Numbered from the stretch's first letter, positions 1 through 9,368 are shown. The stretch: 64,000 nucleotides of DNA from Dongia_B soli (GCF_034044715.1 NZ_JAXCLW010000001.1:806001-870000), one strand, 5' to 3'. The notes: generated by a model from the letters alone, not told the origin. Translations and numbers: made by a program.

Positions 1-45
1 TCCCTGAGATGATCCGCGCTCGCCGCGCGAAAGACCGAGGAAATC

Positions 46-987
46 ATGTCCCTGACCGTCGCCATCCAGATGGACCCGATCGAAAGCATCAATATCGACG
101 GAGATTCCACCTTCGTCATGGGCCTGTCGGCGGAACGGCGCGGCCATCGCCTGTATTACTACCATCCGCGCGATCTCTCCTTTCGTGACGGCAAGGTGAC
201 GGCCTATGCCCGGCCGGTGACCCTGCGGCGCGAGAGAGGCAATCATTACACGGCGGGCAGCGAGGAAAAAATCGATCTCAGCCAGGTCGATGTGGTGCTC
301 ATGCGGCAGGACCCCCCCTTCGACATGTCCTATATCACCGCCACCCATATTCTGGAGCATATCCATCCCCAAACCCTGGTGGTGAACGACCCGGTGCATG
401 TGCGCAATGCGCCGGAAAAGCTTTTCGTCACCCATTTCCCCGACTTGATGCCGCCATCCCTGATCACAGCGGACCGGCGGGAAATCCTGGACTTCCGTGC
501 CGAGCATAAGGACATCATCGTCAAGCCGCTTTACGGCAATGGCGGCGCCGGGGTGTTCCATATCAAGCCTGATGACGAGAACCTGACCGCTCTTCTCGAA
601 CTGTTCACCCAGCTCTATCGCGAGCCGGTCATCGTGCAGCGATATCTGCCCGAAGTGCGGCAGGGCGATAAACGCATCATCCTGATCGATGGTGAAGCGG
701 TCGGTGCGATCAATCGGGTGCCCGCAGCGGGCGAAGCCCGCTCCAACATGCATGTGGGCGGCCAGGCGATGAAGGTCGAGCTGACCAAGCGCGACCGCGA
801 GATCTGCGCCGCGATCGGGCCGGCTTTGAAGGAACGCGGCCTGATCTTCGTCGGCATCGATGTGATCGGCGATTACCTCACCGAAATCAACGTCACCTCG
901 CCGACCGGCCTGCAGGAAGTCAATCGCTTCGACGGCACGATCCTGGAAGACAAGATCTGGGACGCGATCGAAGCCAGGCTGGGTTAA
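46..987 (+). CDS. gshB: Glutathione synthetase
   Basis: Joins gamma-glutamylcysteine and glycine with ATP to make glutathione in the cytoplasm. The 313-residue product has the usual length and the typical N-terminal segment with IQMDPIESI (about residues 6-14). The central ATP-grasp region includes KPLYGNGGAGVF (about 163-174), and a late acidic/Asn segment (EINVTSPTGLQE) matches the metal and nucleotide site of the family. The ATG is preceded by GAGGAAA at good spacing. The first 45 bases carry no complete gene. The next gene is convergent, so gshB ends its transcription unit here. Identification is by family resemblance and is firm. Confidence 0.96.
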   Translation: MSLTVAIQMDPIESINIDGDSTFVMGLSAERRGHRLYYYHPRDLSFRDGKVTAYARPVTLRRERGNHYTAGSEEKIDLSQVDVVLMRQDPPFDMSYITATHILEHIHPQTLVVNDPVHVRNAPEKLFVTHFPDLMPPSLITADRREILDFRAEHKDIIVKPLYGNGGAGVFHIKPDDENLTALLELFTQLYREPVIVQRYLPEVRQGDKRIILIDGEAVGAINRVPAAGEARSNMHVGGQAMKVELTKRDREICAAIGPALKERGLIFVGIDVIGDYLTEINVTSPTGLQEVNRFDGTILEDKIWDAIEARLG

Positions 988-1012
988 GCCCCCGCGCGGC
1001 CGGTCTGCTGCG

Positions 1013-2023
1013 TCACTGCTGGCCGATCAATGCCGGCGTCGTCCCCGCGCGGCGGCGCTCCCGCGCCGCGACTGCCTCGCGGTGGATGATATAGATGCCG
1101 CTGCCGACGACCGTCAGGCCGCCGATGATAAGATAGGCATCCGGCACTTCGCCGAAGCAGAGATAGCCGAGAATCATGGCATAGACCAAGGCGGTATAGT
1201 CGAAAGGCGCCACTACTGCGATGGGGGCCGAGAGGAAAGCATTGGTCAGCAGAATCTGGCCAATGCCACCCATGACGCCGATCACCACCAGGAGCCCCAT
1301 ATCGATGCCGGTCGGCCAGACCCAGGGGCCCAGGCCAATATCCGCCAGTTCCGGCCGGCCAATGGGGATTGTGGCCAGTCCCGCTATGCAGGCGAAGCTG
1401 GTGAAATAGAATACCACAGTGCCCGAACGTTCCTGGTTCAGCTTGCGGATCGTCACCATGGCGAGGTCATAGAAGATGGTGGCAATCAGTGGGATCAGCG
1501 CAGCAAGCTGAAATACGCCGACGCCGGGTCGCGTCATAATCAGGACGCCGACAAAGCCCACGGCGACAGCGATCCAGCGGCGGATGCCGATTTTCTCGCC
1601 GAGAAGCGGTATGGCCAGCACCGTCATGAAGATCGGGCTGGAAAGGGCGAGTGCGACCGCATCCGATAGCGGCAGCAATTTGTAACTCAGGAAATAGAAA
1701 TACATCGATCCGACGCCAAATAGGCCGCGCAGGATGTGACCAAAAGGATGTTTGGTCTTCACCGACAGGCCGCCGGACCGCCACAGGAAGATCAGGATGG
1801 GGAGGAAGGCGAAGAAATTGCGACAGAAGATGATCTGCCCGGTGGGATAGGCGCCGGAGATCGCTTTGACGATCGCATCCATGCCGGTGAAAATCAGAAC
1901 CGCCCCGTTCATATAGAAAATGGCCCTTAAGGGCCGATCCTGCCGGGCGGTTTTTGCCGGCATTGCAATCGTGGGCGCCGCCACAGCGGGCTGGGCGGGA
2001 ACGGCGTCGGTCTGTGTCACCAT
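1013..2023 (-). CDS. EamA/DMT-family inner-membrane transporter
   Basis: Predicted drug/metabolite exporter of the EamA superfamily, about 336 residues, with roughly ten hydrophobic helices in two repeated halves (for example the stretch after FYMNGAVLIFTGMDAI and the later GVMGGIGQILLTNAFL). The substrate cannot be read from sequence. The open frame continues upstream to 2335, but those extra residues are Arg/Ser-rich and unlike a membrane protein N terminus. The ATG at 2021-2023 (product starting MVTQTDAVPAQ) is therefore preferred. A short Ala/Pro-rich cytoplasmic tail precedes the first helix. The gene is convergent with gshB. Confidence 0.85.
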   Translation of the reverse strand: MVTQTDAVPAQPAVAAPTIAMPAKTARQDRPLRAIFYMNGAVLIFTGMDAIVKAISGAYPTGQIIFCRNFFAFLPILIFLWRSGGLSVKTKHPFGHILRGLFGVGSMYFYFLSYKLLPLSDAVALALSSPIFMTVLAIPLLGEKIGIRRWIAVAVGFVGVLIMTRPGVGVFQLAALIPLIATIFYDLAMVTIRKLNQERSGTVVFYFTSFACIAGLATIPIGRPELADIGLGPWVWPTGIDMGLLVVIGVMGGIGQILLTNAFLSAPIAVVAPFDYTALVYAMILGYLCFGEVPDAYLIIGGLTVVGSGIYIIHREAVAARERRRAGTTPALIGQQ

Positions 2024-2608
2024 GGCAGCATCGATAATTGGGGATGGTCTTCCTACATAGCGGCAAACCCGCCGGGGAGCACGAGCCGAAATTGCACGGC
2101 TGCCCCCAATCCGCTTGCTTGTCCGGCAACTGACACCCCACCGCATGGTTTTGCTACGTCTTGCAGTTTGCTGGCAGGCGGCTTCGTCCTGATCGCGCAA
2201 GCCAAAGCAGCGACGACGAATGCCAGGCTGACGGGTTCCGGCGACGATCCAACTGCTCCTCGTGATGCCGGAACCATTCCACGAACCAATCCGCGACGGG
2301 GTGTCGGCGATGCCCATGGAGAACAGGAGACGCACCGACCGAAATCGGCAATCCTGTGAGGGGTGGAGCGGCGGCTGACGGTGCCCGATGCCTCCCTGGC
2401 GGGGGGCATATTCGGGCCGGGCCTGTTTGCGGCTGCACTGCTAATCCGTGCATCCGCCCCGGCCGGCTGGAACCTGGCGCCGTCCTGTGGCGAAATCGAA
2501 ATAATTTATGTCGATTTCATTTTCCCTCTATTGTCGGGGGCTTTATCGTTGCCTATGATGCGAAAAATTTTCACGTCCGATAAGGATGTTCTCTCTAACA
2601 GGGGGCAG
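2024..2608. other. Intergenic region between divergent transporter genes
   Basis: About 585 bases separate the EamA gene (leftward) from the polyamine transport operon (rightward). Open frames exist in several registers, but none has a convincing composition, start or family resemblance. The part nearest the operon (about 2490-2600) is markedly more AT-rich than its surroundings and is the likely promoter zone. No specific operator or terminator was recognised. Confidence 0.5.
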
Positions 2609-3703
2609 ATGGTGGCTGGCGCAACAGCAATCGAAGCGCGCAACGTCGTCAAAACTTTTGGAAGCGGTTCCGAGGCATTCAATGCCCTGGACAATGTGTC
2701 GGTCACGATTCGGCAAAACGAATTTTTTACGCTGCTAGGCCCGTCGGGTTGCGGCAAAACCACGTTGCTGCGGATGATCGCCGGCTTCGAATTGCCGACT
2801 TCCGGCGAAATCATGCTGGACGGCCAGCCGGTCGCGCATTTGCCGCCCTTCAAGCGGCAGGTCAACACCGTCTTCCAGTCTTATGCGCTGTTTCCGCATC
2901 TGACCGTCGCACAGAACATTGCCTTCGGTCTGGAAATGCTGCGCCGCTCCAAGAGCGAAATCGACGCCCAGGTCGATAAGATGCTGAAACTGGTGCAGAT
3001 GGAGCCGATGCGCAATCGGCGGGTCAACCAGATTTCCGGCGGACAGCAGCAGCGGGTTGCTTTGGCGCGCGCGCTTGCGCCTCACCCGAAAGTGCTGCTG
3101 CTCGATGAGCCGCTTTCGGCACTCGATCTCAAGCTGCGAAAAGGCATGCAGATCGAGCTGAAGCGCCTGCAGATGGAAACCGGCATCACCTTCATTTTCG
3201 TGACCCATGATCAGGAAGAAGCCCTGACCATGTCGGACCGGATCGCGGTCATGAGCAAGGGCAAGATCCTGCAGATCGGCACGCCGACCGATATCTATGA
3301 GCGGCCGAGCGACCGCTTCGTCGCGGACTTCATCGGCGAGACGAATTTCACCCAGGCCGAGGTGCTGGAACGGCGGGGCGATGAAGGCCGCTTGCGGCTC
3401 TGTTCCGGCGTCGAGATCGTCCAGCAGATCAATTCCCATGCCGGGATCGGCGACAAGGTCACCCTGGCAATCCGGCCGGAACGGATCGAATTGGCGCCCC
3501 AGGATGAAACCTGTCAATTCGCGGGGACCGTGCAGAACGTCGTCTATTTCGGCACGGATACGACTTATCACCTCGACATCCAGGGTGGCGGCCAGATGAC
3601 GGTTCGGCTGCAAAATCGCTGGGGCCATCAATCCGTGCTGCAAGCCGGCGATGACGTGGGCCTGCGGGTCGCCCCGGAAGCCATGCAAGTGCTGAAGGAC
3701 TGA
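2609..3703 (+). CDS. potG: Polyamine ABC transporter ATP-binding protein (PotA/PotG type)
   Basis: Energises import through the permeases encoded next to it. It has Walker A GPSGCGKTT (about residues 44-52), a Q-loop, the ABC signature ISGGQQQRVALARAL, Walker B VLLLDEPLSALD and the switch His in FVTHDQEEAL. A C-terminal TOBE-type regulatory domain follows, typical of the spermidine/putrescine (MOI) class. The open frame starts at 2363, but the ATG at 2609 is preceded by AGGGGG at 2600-2605 and gives a family-like N terminus (364 residues). An in-frame ATG about 45 bases upstream is also possible. First gene of the polyamine operon. Substrate class is inferred from family and neighbours. Confidence 0.92.
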   Translation: MVAGATAIEARNVVKTFGSGSEAFNALDNVSVTIRQNEFFTLLGPSGCGKTTLLRMIAGFELPTSGEIMLDGQPVAHLPPFKRQVNTVFQSYALFPHLTVAQNIAFGLEMLRRSKSEIDAQVDKMLKLVQMEPMRNRRVNQISGGQQQRVALARALAPHPKVLLLDEPLSALDLKLRKGMQIELKRLQMETGITFIFVTHDQEEALTMSDRIAVMSKGKILQIGTPTDIYERPSDRFVADFIGETNFTQAEVLERRGDEGRLRLCSGVEIVQQINSHAGIGDKVTLAIRPERIELAPQDETCQFAGTVQNVVYFGTDTTYHLDIQGGGQMTVRLQNRWGHQSVLQAGDDVGLRVAPEAMQVLKD

Positions 3704-3709
3704 GGCAAC

Positions 3710-4669
3710 ATGGCGGCCACATCCAGCGACGCACCCGTCCAGGAAACCGGGTTAAGTCGCCCCGAGCTGGCATCCCGTGCCAATGAACGCTCGGCCATGC
3801 GGCGTCGGCTCATGCTGCTTGCGCCGGCGGTTCTGATCATCGTCATCTGCGGCCTGGCGCCGCTCAGCATCGTTCTTGCCTATTCCTGGATGCAGCCAGC
3901 GGAATATGCCGGTGTCATCCCCCAGTTCTCGTCGGATGCCTGGATCAATTTGGCCTTCGAGCGGGATCTCTTCTCCGACGATCTGCTGCCGAACTTCGCT
4001 TACTACTCGATTTACGCCCGCTCCATTCTCATGGCCGGTCTGACCACCCTCTTGGCTCTGGTGGTGGGCTTCCCGACCTCCTATTTCATCGCCACCCGGG
4101 CGCCGCATCGGCGCAATCTGTGGCTTTTCCTGATCACGATCCCCTTTTGGACCAATCTGCTGATCCGCACCTTCGCGATCATGCTGATCCTGCGGGATGA
4201 AGGGGTTCTGAACGTTATCTTGCTGAAGCTCGGGATCATCGATACGCCGCTGCAGCTTCTCTTCACCAACTGGGCGGTCTCCTATGGCCTCGCCTATGCC
4301 TATCTGCCGCTGATGGTGATGCCGCTTTACGCCAGCATGGAAAAGCTGGATTTCCGCCTGGTGGAAGCCGGTTACGATCTTTACGCCAGCCGTTTCCAGG
4401 TCCTTCGGCGGGTCATTATCCCGCTGGTCAAGCCCGGCATCGTGGCCGGCTGCATCCTGTGCTTCATTCCGGCAATCGGCGACTATGTCATCACCAGCCA
4501 GCTTGGCGGCGGCAAGAAGATGATGCTCGGCACCCTGATCGCCATGCAATTCGGCCCGGCCCGCAACTGGCCGCAAGGCTCCGCGATTGCGCTCGGCCTG
4601 ATGATCATCGTGCTGATCGCCCTTTTCATCTATGCCAAGAAGGTGGTGGCGCGGAGTAACATACGATGA
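3710..4669 (+). CDS. potH: Polyamine ABC transporter permease (PotB/PotH type)
   Basis: Inner-membrane permease, 319 residues, six predicted helices after a cytoplasmic N-terminal tail of about 35 residues. The segment EAGYDLYASRFQVLRRVIIPLVKPG carries the EAA-type coupling loop that contacts the ATPase, and its ending resembles PotH proteins (GDYVITSQLGGGKKMMLG). It starts six bases after the ATPase gene with GAGG upstream of the ATG. The last bases overlap the next permease gene in an ATGA arrangement, which implies translational coupling. Confidence 0.92.
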   Translation: MAATSSDAPVQETGLSRPELASRANERSAMRRRLMLLAPAVLIIVICGLAPLSIVLAYSWMQPAEYAGVIPQFSSDAWINLAFERDLFSDDLLPNFAYYSIYARSILMAGLTTLLALVVGFPTSYFIATRAPHRRNLWLFLITIPFWTNLLIRTFAIMLILRDEGVLNVILLKLGIIDTPLQLLFTNWAVSYGLAYAYLPLMVMPLYASMEKLDFRLVEAGYDLYASRFQVLRRVIIPLVKPGIVAGCILCFIPAIGDYVITSQLGGGKKMMLGTLIAMQFGPARNWPQGSAIALGLMIIVLIALFIYAKKVVARSNIR

Positions 4670-5529
4670 GCGAAGTTACGGCAACCGGTGAAACGCTGAC
4701 CGCCGCCAAACTTATGCGGCGTGGCCGGCGCCCCCGTTTCGATGTCAAGCATCAGCCCGGCTTCGGCTTCATGGCCGTGCTCTGCGTCTTGATGCTCTAT
4801 GGCCCGATCGTTCTGCTGGTCACCTATTCCTTCAACCAGAACCCGTCGATCACCATTTGGACGTCGTTTTCCTTCGACTGGTACGTGAAGGCCTATCACA
4901 ATGATCAGATCCGAGACGCGGCTTTCCTGTCGCTGAGGATTGCCTTCTTCGCCTCGCTGGTATCGACCTGCGTCGCGACCATGGCGGCCATAGCAACGAC
5001 ACGCGTTAGACCCTATCGTGGGCTTACGCTGGCTTACACCATCATCAATCAGCCGCTGATGGTGCCGGAAATCGTCACCGGTATCGCCACCCTGGTCTTC
5101 TTTGCTTTGATCAAGCAGATGACCGGCATTTACGGCCTTGGTTATCTGATCACCGCCCATATCGTCTTCTGCATTCCCTTCGCCTATATGCCGATCCGGG
5201 CGCGTCTCGAAGACATGGACCTGACCTATGAGACGGCGGCAGCCGATCTCTATGCGACGCCCTGGCAGACGTTCAGGCGCATCACCTTCCCGATGATGAT
5301 CCCCGGCATTCTCGGCGGGGCGATGCTGGCCTTCGTGATCTCGCTGGACGATGTCGTCATCACGGTTCTGGTCTCCGGTCCCGGCGAGGAAACGTTTCCG
5401 CTCTACATGATCGGTGCGATCCGCCGCGGCGTGACGCCCGAACTCAACGCAGTCGCCACGGCCTTCCTGTGCCTGTCGGCGCTGCTCGTGACCGTCTTCT
5501 TCCTGGTGACGCGCAAGAAGAAGGGGTGA
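4666..5529 (+). CDS. potI: Polyamine ABC transporter permease (PotC/PotI type)
   Basis: Second inner-membrane permease, 287 residues, six predicted helices. Family marks include the coupling loop ETAAADLYATPWQTFRRIT and the SLDDVVITVLVSGPGEETFP segment typical of PotI/PotC. The start overlaps the upstream permease stop by four bases (ATGA). It should pair with that permease as a heterodimer in the transporter. A 58-base gap containing a strong ribosome site leads to the first binding-protein gene. Confidence 0.92.
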   Translation: MSEVTATGETLTAAKLMRRGRRPRFDVKHQPGFGFMAVLCVLMLYGPIVLLVTYSFNQNPSITIWTSFSFDWYVKAYHNDQIRDAAFLSLRIAFFASLVSTCVATMAAIATTRVRPYRGLTLAYTIINQPLMVPEIVTGIATLVFFALIKQMTGIYGLGYLITAHIVFCIPFAYMPIRARLEDMDLTYETAAADLYATPWQTFRRITFPMMIPGILGGAMLAFVISLDDVVITVLVSGPGEETFPLYMIGAIRRGVTPELNAVATAFLCLSALLVTVFFLVTRKKKG

Positions 5530-5587
5530 CCGCGCATCAAGGCGGAAAAGTGATTGGACTGATAACGGAACCAAGGGAGGTTGTTGA

Positions 5588-6616
5588 ATGAGTCGTTTTC
5601 TGAAAGCCGCATTAGTCGGCTTTGGCATCATGGCCGGCGCCAGCAGCGCCATGGCCGATGGCGAGCTGCATATCTACAATTGGGGCAACTACACCAGCCC
5701 CGATGCCATTTCGAAATTCGAAAAGCAGTACAACGTCAAGGTCACGCTGGACAGCTATGACAGCAACGACCAGATGCTGGCGAAGATCAAGGCGGGCGGC
5801 TCCGGTTACGATATCGTGGTGCCCTCGGGCTATGTCATCGAGCAGATGATCAAGGACGGCCTGCTGGCCAAGACCGAGCCCAATCAGATGGAAAACTTCA
5901 AGAATATGCGTCCGGAATTCGTCGACGTGTATTGGGACAAGGGCCGTCACTATTCGGTTCCCTGGCAGTGGGGCACCACCGGTATCGCCGTCAACACCGA
6001 CGTTTACAAGGGTGACATCAATACCTGGGGGCTGCTGTTCGACACCCCGGCCGAGCTGAAGGGCAAGGTCAATGTCGTTCCCGAGATGATCGACGTCATC
6101 AATGCCGCCAGCTTCTATCTCCACCTGCCGCTTTGCAGCGACAAGAAGGAAGATCTGAAGAAGATCAACGACCTTCTGGTCAAGGCGAAGAAGGATTGGC
6201 GGGCGATGGAATACAGCACCATCGAGAACATGACCGCCAAGAACTTCGCCGCGACAATGGACTGGAACGGTGCGGCGATGCGCGAGCGCCTCGGGCTCTC
6301 CAGCATCAAATACGCTTATCCGAAGGAAGGCATGGCCAGCTTCATGGACAATGTCGTGGTGCTGAAGGATGCGCCCAACGCGGAAAATGCCAAGCTGTTC
6401 ATGAATTTCATCATGGACCCGGAGAACGCGGCCATGCTGTCGGCCTTTGCCCGCTACGATAACGGCATCAAGGGGTCGCATGAATTCCTGCCGAAGGATA
6501 TGGCCGGCGCGCCGGAAATCAATCCGCCTGCTGGTTTCAAGACCTACTTCCCGCCGGCTTGCCCGCAGAAGGTGGCGGAGACCTATGGCAAGATCTGGAA
6601 CAACCTGCTGAAGTAA
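5588..6616 (+). CDS. Periplasmic polyamine-binding protein, copy 1 (PotD/PotF type)
   Basis: Extracellular solute-binding protein, 342 residues, that should deliver polyamine to the PotGHI-type transporter. A signal peptide of about 23 residues ends near SSAMA-D. The mature protein begins ELHIYNWGNYTSPD, typical of PotD/PotF. Aromatic and acidic residues expected in a polyamine pocket are present (YDSNDQM, WGTTGIAVN, ENMTAKNF). GGGAGG lies eight bases before the ATG. A strong terminator follows, so this gene closes the first transcript. The next gene is a close paralogue. Confidence 0.93.
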   Translation: MSRFLKAALVGFGIMAGASSAMADGELHIYNWGNYTSPDAISKFEKQYNVKVTLDSYDSNDQMLAKIKAGGSGYDIVVPSGYVIEQMIKDGLLAKTEPNQMENFKNMRPEFVDVYWDKGRHYSVPWQWGTTGIAVNTDVYKGDINTWGLLFDTPAELKGKVNVVPEMIDVINAASFYLHLPLCSDKKEDLKKINDLLVKAKKDWRAMEYSTIENMTAKNFAATMDWNGAAMRERLGLSSIKYAYPKEGMASFMDNVVVLKDAPNAENAKLFMNFIMDPENAAMLSAFARYDNGIKGSHEFLPKDMAGAPEINPPAGFKTYFPPACPQKVAETYGKIWNNLLK

Positions 6617-6643
6617 TCGCACTGTTGCGACAGCAGTCATAAC

Positions 6644-6675
6644 AACGGCCCGGACAGAAATGTCCGGGCCGTTTT
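6644..6675 (+). terminator. Rho-independent terminator after binding protein copy 1
   Basis: A perfect 13-bp stem (6644-6656 with 6661-6673) closes a GAAA tetraloop, and the 3' arm runs directly into a short T run. It lies 28 bases after the stop codon. It separates the transporter operon from the second binding-protein gene, which must then be at least partly transcribed from its own promoter. Confidence 0.88.
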
Positions 6676-6753
6676 GCTAGGCGGTGGGCTCCGCTGCCTC
6701 TTGCGACCTTCATTCTATATCTATACCCATAATCAGCCCTTTGAGCGCTTCGG

Positions 6754-6782
6754 TTGACCCTGCGCGACCGCAGCACATATGG
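6754..6782 (+). promoter_or_regulatory. Candidate promoter for binding protein copy 2
   Basis: TTGACC (6754-6759) is followed 17 bases later by ATATGG (6777-6782), ending about 30 bases before the start of the second binding-protein gene. The -35 match is good and the -10 match poor. A promoter is expected here because a terminator precedes. The exact hexamers are a guess. Confidence 0.35.
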
Positions 6783-6812
6783 GCTCGTTCGATATAACTG
6801 AGGGGGGTTGAG

Positions 6813-7841
6813 ATGGGTAAGTTATTGAAAGCCGCGCTGATCGGACTTGGCGTGACCGCCGGTGCCAGCAGCGCTGCGGCCGATGGCCAATTGCATATCT
6901 ACAATTTCGGCAATTATACCAGCCCGGAAATGGTCTCCAAATTCGAGAAGACCTATAACGTCAAGGTCTCGGTCGACAGCTATGACAGCAACGACCAGAT
7001 GCTCGCCAAGGTGAAGGCTGGCGGCTCTGGCTACGATATCGTCGTGCCGTCGAGCTATATCGTGCCGGCGATGATTCAGGACGGCCTGCTGGCCAAGGTC
7101 GAGCCCAATCAGATGCCGAATTTCAAGAATATGCGGCCTGAATTCGTCAATGTGTACTGGGACGAAGGCCGGCATTATTCGGTGCCCTGGCTGTGGGGTA
7201 CGACCGGCGTCACCGTCAACACCGACGCCTATAAAGGCGATGTCGATACCTGGGGTATCGTCTTCGATACGCCTGCCGAGCTGAAGGGCAAGGTCAATGC
7301 GCTGCCGGAAATGACCGATGTCATCACCGCCGCGTCATTCTATCTCGATCAGAAGACCTGCAGCGCGGATAAGGCCGATCTCAAGAAGATCAACGACCTT
7401 CTGATGAAAGCGAAGAAGGATTGGCGGGCGATGGAATACAGCACCATCGAAAACCTCACCGCCAAGAATTTCCTGGCCTCGATGGATTACAACGGTTCGG
7501 CTTTGAAGGCGAAGCGCCAGCTTGCCGCGCTGAAATACGGCTATCCCAAGGAGGGCATGGCGAGCTGGATGGATAATATGGTGATCCTGAAGGATTCGAA
7601 GAATATCGAGAACGCCAAGCTGTTCCTGAATTTCATCATGGACCCGGAAAACGCCGCGCTGATGTCGGCTTTCTCCGGCTATGACAATGCCATCCAGGGC
7701 AGCCAGAAGTTCTTTCCCAAGGACATGGTCAATGCGCCGGAACTGACCCCGCCGCAGGGCTTCAACTATAATTTCGTGCCGGCTTGCCCGCAGAAGGTGG
7801 CCGAGATCTACGCCAAGATCTGGAACAATCTGATGAAGTAA
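6813..7841 (+). CDS. Periplasmic polyamine-binding protein, copy 2 (PotD/PotF type)
   Basis: Second solute-binding protein of exactly the same length (342 residues) as the upstream copy and clearly a tandem duplicate: signal peptide, QLHIYNFGNYTSPE start, YDSNDQMLAKVKAGGSGYD and the C-terminal PACPQKVAEIYAKIWNN are shared almost unchanged. Differences cluster in likely specificity regions (NWGNY versus NFGNY, LHLPLCSDKKE versus LDQKTCSADKA, WNGAAMRERLG versus YNGSALKAKRQ). This suggests a related but different polyamine or acetylpolyamine ligand. It has its own strong ribosome site (AGGGGGG) and sits after a terminator. Confidence 0.92.
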   Translation: MGKLLKAALIGLGVTAGASSAAADGQLHIYNFGNYTSPEMVSKFEKTYNVKVSVDSYDSNDQMLAKVKAGGSGYDIVVPSSYIVPAMIQDGLLAKVEPNQMPNFKNMRPEFVNVYWDEGRHYSVPWLWGTTGVTVNTDAYKGDVDTWGIVFDTPAELKGKVNALPEMTDVITAASFYLDQKTCSADKADLKKINDLLMKAKKDWRAMEYSTIENLTAKNFLASMDYNGSALKAKRQLAALKYGYPKEGMASWMDNMVILKDSKNIENAKLFLNFIMDPENAALMSAFSGYDNAIQGSQKFFPKDMVNAPELTPPQGFNYNFVPACPQKVAEIYAKIWNNLMK

Positions 7842-7848
7842 CGGGACG

Positions 7849-7880
7849 GCGAAGGTCCGGGCATCAGCTCGGACCTTCGC
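7849..7880 (+). terminator. Stem-loop between binding protein copy 2 and amidase
   Basis: An 11-bp perfect stem (7849-7859 with 7870-7880) with a 10-base loop lies just after the stop codon. No T run follows, so it is more likely a 3' end stabiliser or partial attenuator than a full terminator. Such an element would allow higher expression of the binding protein than of the enzymes downstream. Confidence 0.5.
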
Positions 7881-7920
7881 GTCACGATAAGCATGAATCA
7901 ATCAGGGGAGCGACGATTTC

Positions 7921-9357
7921 ATGAGTAATGCCGAGCTTTGCTATCTCAGCGCCACCGAGGCCCAGAAGCTCTTCCGGAAGCGGAAACTGTCACCGGTCGA
8001 ACTGATGCAGGCCGTGATCGACCAGGCAGAGGCGGTGAACGGGAAGCTCAAGGCCTTCACCTTCACCCATTTCGACGAGGCGATGGATCAGGCGCGCGCG
8101 GCGGAAGCCAAGTTCATGTCGCGCAGCAGCCGCGTCGGCGCCCTGGAGGGCTTGCCGATCGCCGCCAAGGATGAGAGCTGGATCGCCGGCAAGCCGACAT
8201 CTTACGGATCGCTCATTACCAAGGACCATATCGCCGCAACCACATCCCCGAACAATGAGCGCATCCTGAAAGCGGGCGGCATTATCCATGCGCGCTCGGC
8301 CACGCCCGAGTTTTCCTGCGCTTCCTTCACCCATTCGCGGCTTTGGGGTGTCACCCGCAATCCCTGGAACACGCGCTACACGCCGGGCGGTTCTTCGGGT
8401 GGATCGGGCGCTTCGCTGGCCGCCGGCATGTCGGCACTGGCAACCGGCTCGGATATCGGCGGCTCGATCCGCATTCCCGCCGCAGCCAGCGGCGTCGTCG
8501 GCTTCAAGCCGCCGCATGGGCGCAATCCCGATGATGCGCCCTTCAATCTCGATCCTTACTGCCATACCGGCCCGATGGCGCGCTCGGTCCAGGACGCGAT
8601 TCTCTTGCAGAACGTGATCTGCGGCCCGAGCCCGACGGATATTGCCAGCCTGCGACCGAAGCTGCGCTTGCCGAGCGAATACAAGCCGATCAAGGGCTGG
8701 AAGATCGCCTATTCCCTGGATCTCGGCTTCTTTGAGGTCAACAAGGATGTGGTTGCCAATACCAAGAAGGCGCTGAGCGTATTCCGCAGCCTCGGCGCCA
8801 CGGTTGAAGAGGTCGATCTTGGCTGGGGGCCCGAAGTGCTGAAAGCAGGCGCCAACCACCTCGATCATCTTTTCGGCACGATGATGGCGAATTATGCCAG
8901 GAAGCATCGCAAGGTCATGACCAAATATGCCGTGCGCTTCGCCCGCGAAGCCAGCAGATCGACGCCGGCAAAATTCCTTTCGGCGATGGAAACCGCCGGC
9001 AAGATGTATGAGACATTCGGCCCGATGATGGAAAAATACGATGTCTTCATCTGCCCCACCAATGCCTTGCCGGCGGTTAAGGCGGATTACGAGCCGGGCG
9101 TCGACAGCCTGCGCATCAATGGCAAGGTCAGCGCGCTGCATCCGATGCTCGGCTGGTGCATGACGACGCCCTTCAATACGTTAAGCCGCTGCCCTGTTCT
9201 GTCGGTCCCCACCGGCCGCGCCGGCAACGGCGTTCCCACCGGCATGCAGATTGTCGGCCGCACCTATTGCGATGCGGATGTCTTCCAAGCCGGCATGGCC
9301 TACGAAACGGCGGTCGGCGGCTGGTATGGCGACAAACGGCGCCGGCCGAAGCTCTAG
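7921..9357 (+). CDS. Amidase-signature family hydrolase
   Basis: Amide hydrolase, 478 residues, with the full Ser-cisSer-Lys triad: Lys83 in IAAKDE, Ser158 in PGGSSGGS and Ser182 in DIGGSIRIPA. The 24-residue spacing between the two serines matches characterised members. No signal peptide is visible, so it is cytoplasmic. The true substrate is unknown. Its place between a polyamine-binding protein and an acetylpolyamine deacetylase suggests it may act on acylated or amide-containing polyamine products. It is followed after 11 bases by the deacetylase with a strong ribosome site, so the two are probably co-transcribed. Confidence 0.88.
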   Translation: MSNAELCYLSATEAQKLFRKRKLSPVELMQAVIDQAEAVNGKLKAFTFTHFDEAMDQARAAEAKFMSRSSRVGALEGLPIAAKDESWIAGKPTSYGSLITKDHIAATTSPNNERILKAGGIIHARSATPEFSCASFTHSRLWGVTRNPWNTRYTPGGSSGGSGASLAAGMSALATGSDIGGSIRIPAAASGVVGFKPPHGRNPDDAPFNLDPYCHTGPMARSVQDAILLQNVICGPSPTDIASLRPKLRLPSEYKPIKGWKIAYSLDLGFFEVNKDVVANTKKALSVFRSLGATVEEVDLGWGPEVLKAGANHLDHLFGTMMANYARKHRKVMTKYAVRFAREASRSTPAKFLSAMETAGKMYETFGPMMEKYDVFICPTNALPAVKADYEPGVDSLRINGKVSALHPMLGWCMTTPFNTLSRCPVLSVPTGRAGNGVPTGMQIVGRTYCDADVFQAGMAYETAVGGWYGDKRRRPKL

Positions 9358-9368
9358 GAGGAGAAACG

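Noticed and set aside
1082..1669. Long open frame on the plus strand opposite the EamA transporter
   Set aside because: It is a shadow in GC-rich DNA; composition is His/Asp/Arg-rich and the opposite strand encodes a clear membrane protein.
2154..2453. Small frames in the 2.0-2.6 kb intergenic region
   Set aside because: Arg/Pro/Ser-rich translations in several overlapping registers, no good start site and no recognisable family.
2735..3688. 317-codon frame opposite the ABC ATPase gene
   Set aside because: The plus strand carries complete Walker and signature motifs; the antisense product has no family features.
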